From Gallionellales bacterium GWA2_54_124 (GTDB taxonomy: Bacteria > Pseudomonadota > Gammaproteobacteria > Burkholderiales > Gallionellaceae): DNA of 64,000 nt. The notes beneath the pieces were generated by a model that searched no databases, had not been told where the DNA came from, and saw only the letters and a list, made by a program, of their open reading frames with translations. Positions 57,760 through 64,000 of this stretch are shown one piece after another. Position numbers and translations under genes: made by a program. Each line of letters opens with the position of its first letter. Positions within the stretch are counted from its first letter, which is position 1. The stretch is taken from the NCBI GenBank assembly GCA_001801025.1, contig MGWO01000002.1, positions 1 to 64,000 of the forward strand, written 5' to 3'.

Positions 57760-58104
57760 ATGAAAGAAATCAAGGCTTATATCCACAACCACCGCATCGC
57801 CGACGTGATTCGCGCCGTGAAGGAGTCAGGGCTGTGCAACACGGACGGAACGCCCGGCTGCCGCAATCTTGCCGTCGTCCCGGTAAAAATCCTGCTCAAG
57901 GCGATGGATTCCAAGGAGCAACATTATTCGATCGAATTAGCCGAGGCGGTCATCAACGAATCGAAGCTGGAACTTATTTGCGAAGACCATCAGGTGGACG
58001 AACTGGTGGGCATCATCGGGCGTGCCGCCCGCACCGGTCAAGCCGAGGCGGGGTGGATTTATGTGACCGATATCGTAAGCGCGGCAGCCATCCGCTGGTT
58101 GTAG
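57760..58104 (+). CDS. PII-NG-type P-II-like protein of the metal efflux operon
   Basis: 114 residues with the P-II fold pattern: MKEIKAYIHNHRIADVIRAV, VINESKLELICEDHQVDELV, and the closing RTGQAEAGWIYVTDI. The T loop lacks the uridylylated Tyr and contains Cys residues (LCNTDGTPGCRN) that could bind metal. P-II proteins outside the GlnB group (PII-NG) are known beside heavy-metal RND genes. Sensing of metal or nucleotides is inferred. A truncated copy lies at 61230. Confidence 0.82.
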   Translation: MKEIKAYIHNHRIADVIRAVKESGLCNTDGTPGCRNLAVVPVKILLKAMDSKEQHYSIELAEAVINESKLELICEDHQVDELVGIIGRAARTGQAEAGWIYVTDIVSAAAIRWL

Positions 58105-58161
58105 GAATGCACAAGGTGCAATTTTTTGCGTGAGACCACGTTTTTTGGAAAGGAGTAAATC

Positions 58162-58479
58162 ATGGGATTGTTTGATCGGATATTGGGTAATTTGATGGGC
58201 GGTAGATTCGGAGGCCACTCCGGCGGCTATCAAGGCGGTCATCACGGCGGTTCAAAACATGGCGGCTACGGTGGTAATCCAGGTTATCCGCAGGGCACGG
58301 GTCAAGGCGGCGGCAATGCCGGCAATCCCTGCCCCAAGTGCGGCAGCGCCAATGCGAGCGATGCGCGCTTCTGCCAGAAATGCGGCACCTCCCTGTCGCC
58401 CGCCAAATGTTCCGGCTGCGGCGCGGAACTGTCGGCGGGCACTAAATTTTGCGCCCAGTGCGGCAAACCCCAACAGTAA
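58162..58479 (+). CDS. Gly/His-rich double zinc-ribbon protein
   Basis: 105 residues. The first half is Gly/His-rich (GGHSGGYQGGHHGGSKHGG). The second half has two zinc ribbons (CPKCGSANASDARFCQKCG; CSGCGAELSAGTKFCAQCG). Cytoplasmic, no signal. It may buffer zinc or another divalent cation next to the P1B-4 ATPase gene; no specific function is known. Confidence 0.75.
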   Translation: MGLFDRILGNLMGGRFGGHSGGYQGGHHGGSKHGGYGGNPGYPQGTGQGGGNAGNPCPKCGSANASDARFCQKCGTSLSPAKCSGCGAELSAGTKFCAQCGKPQQ

Positions 58480-58527
58480 CGCAGCACATACCCCGCTGTA
58501 GTCATTTGATTCTTGAGGAGCAGCATC

Positions 58528-60849
58528 ATGGCCGAAAAACTTAAACTGGACTTGTCCCTGGTCTTGCCGGATGTCGCCGATGAGCGCGACGCTTGCGTAG
58601 GGCGGCTGACTAGATTGCTGCAGGCCGAGGGCTTGGAAAAGGTACACCTGGTCCGCGAAGACGGCAGCGCCCGCCTTTGCCTGCACTACGACCCGCAGCG
58701 GTTCAGCGTGAGCCGGGTGCGCGAGCTGGCTCAAGCGGCCGGGGTCAAGCTCGGCAACCACTATCGTCACGAGAGCCTGCGCATCGACGGCATGGACTGC
58801 CCCACTTGCGCCGTCGTGATCGAGCATGCCCTGCAACGCATGGACGGCGTGTTGGAGGCTTCGGTGAGCTACGCCGCCGAACGCCTGCGCCTGGAGTACG
58901 ACAGCGAGAAAATTGCGCGTCCGGCGATCGTCCAGCGCATCCAGGCGCTCGGTTATGCCGTGCTGGAGAAAGGCCATGAGGCCGGTTGGTTCGCCGAGCA
59001 TCGCGAGCTGATTTTCAGCGGCGTGGCCGGCTTGCTGTTGCTGGCCGGCTGGCTGGCGGGTCTCGCCGGCGCACCGCGCAATCTATCGCTCGGCCTTTTG
59101 TTGGGCGCCTACGCGACGGGCGGTTTCTATACCCTGCGCGACGCCTGGCAGAGCCTACGCAGCCGCCGCTTCGACATCGACACCCTGATGATCGTCGCTG
59201 CGGTCGGGGCGGCGGCGCTCGGTGCCTGGGTAGAAGGTGCGTTGTTGCTGTTCCTGTTCAGCCTGGGTCATGCGCTGGAACACATGGCCATGGACCGTGC
59301 TCGCAAGGCCATCGAGGCGCTGGCGGAACTGGCGCCCAAGACCGCCATCGTGCAGCGGGATGGCGTGGAGATCGAGGTGCGGGTCGAAGAATTGCAGCGC
59401 GGCGACCGGGTAATCGTCAAGCCCGGCCAGCGCATCCCGGCCGATGGCCAGGTGGCGTCCGGCAACTCGGCGGTGGACCAGTCTCCGGTCACCGGCGAAT
59501 CCATGCCGGTGGACAAGCAGCCGGGTGACAAGGTATTCGCCGCTACGGTCAACGGCGAGGGCGCGCTGGTCGTCGAGGTCGCCAAGCTGGCGCGGGAGAG
59601 CACACTGGCGCGCATGGTGGAGCTGGTGGCCGAGGCGCAGACACAAAAATCCCCCACCCAGAGATTCACTGACCGCTTCGAGCGGATTTTTGTGCCGGCC
59701 GTGCTGGTAGGGGCCGGGTTGCTCATCGTGCTTCCGCCGCTGTTCGGTTTCCCCTTTGCTGAATCCTTTTACCGCGCCATGGCGGTGCTGGTGGCGGCCT
59801 CGCCCTGCGCGCTGGCCATCGCCACCCCGTCGGCGGTGCTGTCCGGCATCGCGCGCGCCGCGCGCGGCGGCGTGCTGATCAAGGGCGGCGCGCATCTGGA
59901 AAACCTGGGCGTGCTCACGGCCATCGCCTTCGACAAGACTGGCACCTTGACCATCGGCAAACCCAGGGTGACCGATGTCGTCGCCGTCAGCGGAAACGAG
60001 GAAAGCCTGCTGACCATTGCTGCCGCCGTGGAAAGCCGCAGCGCCCATCCCCTGGCGCAGGCAGTTGTGGCGGAGGCGAAGGGGCGCGGTTTAATCTGGG
60101 GTGAGGCCGGGGAGGTTGAATCCGTTACCGGAAAAGGAGTTCGAGCCGAATTCGATGGGCAAAAGGTGGTCATTGGTAACGCCAAGTTGTTTGACGGCGC
60201 AGCTATCCCCGAAGGAATTCAACAACAGGTAGAGCGCCTCCAGACGGAAGGCAAAACTATCATGCTGATCCAGGCCGACGGGCAGTTCCTGGGCGTCGTG
60301 GCCTTGGCCGACACGCCGCGAGAGGATGTGCGCGAGGTGCTGGAGCGCCTGCATCAGCTCGGCATCCGCAAAACCATCATGCTCACCGGGGACAACGAGC
60401 GCGTGGGCCGCGCCATCGCCAACGCGGTCGGCCTGGACGAAGTGAAAGCGGGATTGTTGCCGGAAGACAAGGTCAAGGCCATGGAGGAACTTGGGCAGCG
60501 CTACGGCCAGGTGGCCATGGTCGGCGATGGCGTTAACGATGCCCCGGCCATGGCGCGCGCCACGGTCGGCATCGCCATGGGTGGCGCTGGCACCGATGTG
60601 GCGCTGGAAACCGCAGACGTGGCGCTGATGGCCGACGACCTGAGCAAGCTGCCCTTTGCCGTGGCCCTAAGCCGCGCATCAAGGCGCATCATTCGACAGA
60701 ACCTATGGGTGTCGCTGGGAGTGGTAGCATTGCTGATTCCTGCCACCCTGTTTGGCTGGGCCGGGATCGGCGTGGCGGTGTTGATACACGAGGGCTCGAC
60801 CATAGTGGTTGTGATTAATGCGTTACGTTTACTGGCGTACAAGGAATAA
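58528..60849 (+). CDS. P1B-4-type divalent-metal ATPase (CzcP/ZntA-like)
   Basis: 773 residues from the ATG at 58528 with GAGGAG upstream. A divergent then a canonical HMA domain (DGMDCPTCAVVIEHAL, about 85-150) precede the core. The membrane motif is SPC (VAASPCALAIATPSAV) and helix 8 has HEGST, the marks of the P1B-4 group that moves Co, Zn, Cd or Ni. Catalytic parts are intact: TGES, Asp469 in DKTGT, GDGVNDAPA. N-terminal HMA domains are unusual for P1B-4 pumps. The final gene of the high-GC efflux operon. Confidence 0.88.
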   Translation: MAEKLKLDLSLVLPDVADERDACVGRLTRLLQAEGLEKVHLVREDGSARLCLHYDPQRFSVSRVRELAQAAGVKLGNHYRHESLRIDGMDCPTCAVVIEHALQRMDGVLEASVSYAAERLRLEYDSEKIARPAIVQRIQALGYAVLEKGHEAGWFAEHRELIFSGVAGLLLLAGWLAGLAGAPRNLSLGLLLGAYATGGFYTLRDAWQSLRSRRFDIDTLMIVAAVGAAALGAWVEGALLLFLFSLGHALEHMAMDRARKAIEALAELAPKTAIVQRDGVEIEVRVEELQRGDRVIVKPGQRIPADGQVASGNSAVDQSPVTGESMPVDKQPGDKVFAATVNGEGALVVEVAKLARESTLARMVELVAEAQTQKSPTQRFTDRFERIFVPAVLVGAGLLIVLPPLFGFPFAESFYRAMAVLVAASPCALAIATPSAVLSGIARAARGGVLIKGGAHLENLGVLTAIAFDKTGTLTIGKPRVTDVVAVSGNEESLLTIAAAVESRSAHPLAQAVVAEAKGRGLIWGEAGEVESVTGKGVRAEFDGQKVVIGNAKLFDGAAIPEGIQQQVERLQTEGKTIMLIQADGQFLGVVALADTPREDVREVLERLHQLGIRKTIMLTGDNERVGRAIANAVGLDEVKAGLLPEDKVKAMEELGQRYGQVAMVGDGVNDAPAMARATVGIAMGGAGTDVALETADVALMADDLSKLPFAVALSRASRRIIRQNLWVSLGVVALLIPATLFGWAGIGVAVLIHEGSTIVVVINALRLLAYKE

Positions 60850-61229
60850 CGGTTTCCCACCAGCAACGAGGGGGAAGAAATTAATGCGCCAATCATCCAA
60901 GGCGGCATTGCCGCGCTGATGTTTGCCATGTCGAGTCTGGCGAGTGCATACGAACTTACGGTCACGACCTTGAATCTGGGATGCTGTATTCCGCTTGGCC
61001 TCAATCATGTTCTCGTGAGCGGCGGACCGCCGTTATGAGGCCCATGGTTTTGTTGTCGAGCGCCAGACCAATTTGGCGGCTCTGGGCAAATGCTATTATT
61101 TCGCCAATCCGAAGCACTGGGATCGGATTTTTTCCGGACTCGATACGGATCATGTGGTTTATTCCATCGAGACGATTGCCAAATCCGCAGAAGGGCAAGA
61201 AGTTTCGTGCCGTTTGATTTGGGGGAGCG
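60850..61229 (+). pseudogene. Gene debris: signal-peptide-like stub and an unidentified coding fragment
   Basis: No complete gene is seen. A frame from 60877 reads like the end of a signal peptide (LMFAMSSLASAYELTV) before stopping at 61036. From about 61020 another frame encodes a plausible internal protein fragment (ERQTNLAALGKCYYFANPKH, then IFSGLDTDHVVYSIETIAKS) that runs without a start into the PII-like fragment. I do not recognise the protein. The region looks like remains of two genes joined by deletion. Confidence 0.5.
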
Positions 61230-61463
61230 GTGCAAAGCCTGCTGAAGGCGGTGGACGCCAAGGAACAACACTATTCCATCGAATTGGCCGAGACAGTTAT
61301 CAACGAATCGAAGCTGGAACTGGTTTGCGAGGATCGCCAGGTGGACGAGCTGGTGGCCATCATCGGGCACGCCGCCCGCACCGGCCAAGCCGAGGCTGGC
61401 TGGATTTACATCAGCGACATCATCCAGGCAGTTCCGATAGCTGGTTGGCAATCCAAAACTTGA
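61230..61463 (+). pseudogene. Truncated second PII-NG gene
   Basis: The last about 75 residues of a P-II-like protein (DAKEQHYSIELAETVINESK, ARTGQAEAGWIYISDI) closely match the intact copy at 57760-58104. The first 45 residues, including the T loop, are missing, replaced by unrelated sequence. A GTG at 61230 could start a fragment, but a functional trimer is unlikely. Confidence 0.8.
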
Positions 61464-61566
61464 ACGTAATACGCCAATTAGCCGGAATTCTTGTGTTTAT
61501 ACATTGCGCTTGCCACCTTACGAACGAAGCAGGTGTGTACGTAATTAACGCAAAAAGGAGGAAATT

Positions 61567-61788
61567 ATGATGTGGGAATACGGGATGGGCTGTGGATGGC
61601 TGGGCATGGCGTTGTTCTGGCTGCTGCTGATTTTTCTGGTTTTGGCGGTGGTCAAATATCTTGCTGGTCAGAATGGGGGCGGTAGTGAACCCGCCAAAGC
61701 GCTAGAGATGCTGGATGAGCGGTATGCCCGAGGCGAAATCGGTCGTGATGAGTATCTGAAAAGGCGGGATGATATGAAGGGGATTTAG
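61567..61788 (+). CDS. SHOCT-domain small membrane protein
   Basis: 73 residues with AGGAGG five bases before the start. One transmembrane helix (about 12-32) and a C-terminal SHOCT motif (ALEMLDERYARGEIGRDEYL). Common in heavy-metal clusters; thought to aid oligomerisation, with unknown role here. Confidence 0.88.
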   Translation: MMWEYGMGCGWLGMALFWLLLIFLVLAVVKYLAGQNGGGSEPAKALEMLDERYARGEIGRDEYLKRRDDMKGI

Positions 61789-61859
61789 CAGGAAGTTTCT
61801 GGCCGCTAGGGCGTTTGTGCGGCATGGCTTGGTTATAAATGCAATTCAAGGAGAACAAC

Positions 61860-62255
61860 ATGGAAATTCGTTATGGATTTGGCAAGAAAGCTGTACTAGA
61901 TTTTGACAGTGCTTTGGAACAAGTGGTACGTGCTTTGCAGTCCGAGGGTTTTGGTGTGTTGACCGATATCGATGTGGCTGCCACGATGAAAAAGAAACTC
62001 GATGCTGAGATGCCACCTTACCGCATTCTCGGTGCTTGCAATCCCCCGCTGGCTCATCGTGCATTGCAGGCTGAGCCGTCTATCGGTCTACTGCTCCCCT
62101 GTAACGTGGTCGTGCGCCAGGATGAGGAAGGCTCGGTGCATGTGGAATTCATGGATCCAGCTGCCGTACTGGATTTGGTAAACAAACCTGAGATTAGCCT
62201 GCTGGCGATTGAGGTGCGTCAGCGGTTGGAACGAGTATTGGCCGCCCTGCCGTAG
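61860..62255 (+). CDS. DUF302 protein
   Basis: 131 residues from the ATG at 61860 with AAGGAG upstream. The DUF302 fold pattern is visible (LQSEGFGVLTDIDVAATMKK, YRILGACNPPLAHRAL, IGLLLPCNVVV). Cytoplasmic. Two conserved Cys may bind metal or be redox active. Function unknown; frequent beside metal resistance and sulfur genes. Confidence 0.9.
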   Translation: MEIRYGFGKKAVLDFDSALEQVVRALQSEGFGVLTDIDVAATMKKKLDAEMPPYRILGACNPPLAHRALQAEPSIGLLLPCNVVVRQDEEGSVHVEFMDPAAVLDLVNKPEISLLAIEVRQRLERVLAALP

Positions 62256-62413
62256 TCTTTAGGAATGCGCCTGTGTCCAGCGCTGGTGCTGGATAGGTCG
62301 GCATCAGCCAGCTCAAAAATGATGCTTGACAACTGGAAATAAAGAACTTTGCAGTTTTTTCAAACCCGTAGGGCAGGGAGATTCAGGCAATGAAACATTT
62401 GACGAGGGAATTT

Positions 62414-62845
62414 TCAGCTTTGTATTTTATTGGGGCATTTTGGCTTGTTACAGTCTGCGTAGATATAGAGAGAGTGGTCGTGAATGGTAAATCCGCGATC
62501 GGTGGCGGCTTTTTTCTGGCGTGCCTCAATAGTTGCGTCGTAAAACTCTTCGACATGGCCGCATTGCATACACACGATGTGATCATGGTGTTCGCCCTGA
62601 TTAAGTTCGAACACCGATTTGCCGCCCTCGAAATGGTGCCGCATCAGCAGACCAGCCTGCTCGAACTGGGTGAGCACGCGATAAATGGTCGCTAGGCCGA
62701 CATCGTCACCGCTGGCGAGCAGCAGCTTGTATACCTCCTCCGCGCTCAGATGGCGTTGCTTGCTAGCTTCGAACAGGCTCAACACCTTGAGCCGTGGCAA
62801 GGTGGATTTTAGACCGACAGTTTTTAGGTGATCAGGTTGGTGCAT
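62414..62845 (-). CDS. fur: Ferric uptake regulator Fur
   Basis: 143 residues, ATG with AAAAGGT upstream. N-terminal winged helix (LPRLKVLSLFEASKQRHLSA; VGLATIYRVLTQFEQAGLL) and a C-terminal dimer domain with HHDHIVCMQCGHVEEF and a second Cys pair (CNKPKCP). Fe(II)-bound Fur represses iron uptake. It is divergent from the cupredoxin-FTR1 genes with a Fur-box-like palindrome between them. Zur is the alternative, but the iron neighbours favour Fur. Confidence 0.9.
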   Translation of the reverse strand: MHQPDHLKTVGLKSTLPRLKVLSLFEASKQRHLSAEEVYKLLLASGDDVGLATIYRVLTQFEQAGLLMRHHFEGGKSVFELNQGEHHDHIVCMQCGHVEEFYDATIEARQKKAATDRGFTIHDHSLYIYADCNKPKCPNKIQS

Positions 62846-62904
62846 ATCAAGACCTTTTAGATTTCTGAGTCATCATGTCAGGAAATACTTGTAATTGCAA
62901 ATAA

Positions 62905-62919
62905 GAATGATTATCATTC
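62905..62919. promoter_or_regulatory. Fur-box-like 7-1-7 palindrome
   Basis: GAATGAT-T-ATCATTC is a perfect 7-1-7 inverted repeat close to the Fur consensus. It lies 60 bases before the fur start and 27 before the cupredoxin start, so it may control both. Confidence 0.8.
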
Positions 62920-62945
62920 ATGGCCAGTTAACTACGGGGTTCGCC

Positions 62946-63263
62946 ATGAAACGTCTTTCACTTATTTTCCTGCTACTACCATTCGCTGCCTATGCAGCCG
63001 ATGCCGACTATACGCTGATCATCAAGGATCACAGCTTCCAGCCGTCTGAGTTAACCATCCCGTCAGGCAAGAAAATCAAGCTCTTGGTTGAGAATCAGGA
63101 TGCCACCCCCGAGGAATTCGACAGCCACGATCTAAACCGGGAAAAAGTGATTGCCGGACGCGGCGCCGCGACGATTTACATCGGCCCACTTACGCCCGGA
63201 CGCTACGCCTTCACCGGCGAATTTCACGCAGCAACCGCCCAAGGTTCAATCGTCGCAAAATAG
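62946..63263 (+). CDS. Periplasmic cupredoxin-domain protein of the iron uptake operon
   Basis: 105 residues from the ATG at 62946. A signal peptide ends near AYAAD; the rest is a cupredoxin_1 domain (YTLIIKDHSFQPSELTIPSG, PGRYAFTGEFHAATAQG). It resembles the cupredoxin part of EfeO. The classic type-1 Cys is absent, His residues remain. It ends 10 bases before the FTR1 gene and probably delivers or oxidises iron for the permease. Confidence 0.85.
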   Translation: MKRLSLIFLLLPFAAYAADADYTLIIKDHSFQPSELTIPSGKKIKLLVENQDATPEEFDSHDLNREKVIAGRGAATIYIGPLTPGRYAFTGEFHAATAQGSIVAK

Positions 63264-63272
63264 GAAAATATC

Positions 63273-64000
63273 ATGTTCGCAACTGCCATCATTGTTTTCC
63301 GGGAAGTATTGGAAGCTTCCATCATCATCGGGATTCTCACTGCCGCGACGCGCAGCATTCACGGCAGCAAACGCTGGTTGGCCGCTGGACTGGTGGCTGG
63401 ATTAGTGGGTTCGGGATTGGTCGCCGCTTCAACCGACGTGATCGGATCGCTGGCCAGCGGCATCGGTCAAGAAATTTTCAACACCATCGTACTCGGCATC
63501 GCGGTGCTGATGCTGGCATGGCACAACATTTGGATGGCGTCTCACGGTGCTGCGCTGGCGGCCAACGCTCGTTTAGTGGGTAGTGCCATTCGTGACGGAA
63601 ACAGCGAGTGTTCGGTGCTATTTGTTATCGTCGGGCTGGCTGTACTCAGAGAAGGTTCAGAAACTGTGCTGTTTCTTTATGGCATCGCAACATCTGGTGA
63701 GGGCGGACAGTCTTCAATGCTGCTCGGCGGCATGGTTGGCATGCTGCTCGGTATTGTGGTTGGTTACACAATATTTGCCGGGCTGCTGCGCGTGCCGATG
63801 CGCTGGTTCTTTGCTGCTACTGGCATATTGGTGTTGCTATTAGCAGCAGGCATGGCCTCGCAGGCTGCGCATTTCCTGATTCAAGCCGATTTGTTGCCCA
63901 GCCTCGCCTCGCCGCTATGGGACACGTCTGCGCTACTGCCGGAAAGTGGACTAACCGGCATATTACTGCACAGTCTGATTGGCTATGACTCACGTCCGGC
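63273..64000 (+). CDS. FTR1-family iron permease (partial, runs off the window)
   Basis: The frame is open from the ATG at 63273 to the edge (242 codons). Membrane protein with the FTR1 motifs RExxE near residue 10 (FREVLEAS) and again in the middle (LREGSETVLF), the iron-binding pairs of EfeU-like permeases. About seven helices are expected. It forms a unit with the cupredoxin gene and is probably Fur-regulated. Confidence 0.93.
   Translation, partial: MFATAIIVFREVLEASIIIGILTAATRSIHGSKRWLAAGLVAGLVGSGLVAASTDVIGSLASGIGQEIFNTIVLGIAVLMLAWHNIWMASHGAALAANARLVGSAIRDGNSECSVLFVIVGLAVLREGSETVLFLYGIATSGEGGQSSMLLGGMVGMLLGIVVGYTIFAGLLRVPMRWFFAATGILVLLLAAGMASQAAHFLIQADLLPSLASPLWDTSALLPESGLTGILLHSLIGYDSRP

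Noticed and set aside
59155..60048. 297-codon minus-strand frame in the P1B-4 ATPase gene
   Set aside because: High-GC coding produces long antisense frames; it covers conserved ATPase motifs and is very rich in Arg, Gln and His.
62383..62586. 67-codon minus-strand frame at the fur 3' end
   Set aside because: It overlaps fur in another frame and has no ribosome site or family.

Overview
The window reads as a chromosomal segment of an iron-oxidising or related freshwater betaproteobacterium (Gallionellaceae/Nitrosomonadales is my best guess). This rests on protein style, dense c-di-GMP/PAS/hemerythrin signalling and a large copper/divalent-metal/iron cluster. The taxonomy is inferred; no rRNA or tRNA gene is visible.

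Region A (1-13790) is chromosomal core. It holds the 3' end of a repeat-rich surface protein and a divergent signalling locus: a CBS-PAS-GAF-PAS-GGDEF-EAL-REC protein facing a REC-HD-GYP protein, a hemerythrin histidine kinase and a PAS-GAF histidine kinase. After these come greB, glnB, guaB and guaA.

Region B (about 13716-36000) is an integrative conjugative element, or the left part of one, inserted at the 3' end of guaA, a known island hotspot. It starts with a tyrosine integrase, an AlpA-like factor, a Bro-N protein, a DUF7673-like protein and a phage-style XRE repressor whose operators overlap two TTGACT/TATACT promoters. The rightward operon encodes a 49-residue leader protein, a lambda-O-like replication protein whose own gene carries iteron-like repeats, FlhD/FlhC-type activators (compare SetCD of SXT), a lytic transglycosylase, an OmpA-like lipoprotein and an F-type mating-pair apparatus (traA, L, E, K, B, dsbC, V, C, trbI, F, H, G). 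TraW, TraU, TrbC, TraN, the relaxase TraI and the coupling protein TraD are absent here. The transfer block ends in a membrane protein and a VapBC module, followed by what looks like an orphan IS21-type terminus.

Region C (36369-51481, minus strand) is a copper/silver island: YHS protein, methyltransferase-like membrane protein, DUF2933 protein, CopA ATPase, several small secreted or membrane proteins, an HD-GYP phosphodiesterase, DUF2934, DUF2231 and DUF411 proteins, and cusABC with CusF fused to CusB.

Region D (51605-62255, plus strand) is a divalent-cation efflux operon: CzcI-like protein, czcCBA, a PII-NG-like protein, a zinc-ribbon protein and a P1B-4-type ATPase, then gene debris that includes a truncated second PII copy, a SHOCT protein and a DUF302 protein. 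Region E (62414-64000) is a fur gene divergent from a cupredoxin and an FTR1 iron permease, with a perfect 7-1-7 Fur-box-like palindrome between them. FTR1 runs off the window. No right attachment site was found, so whether the metal genes are cargo of the element is open.
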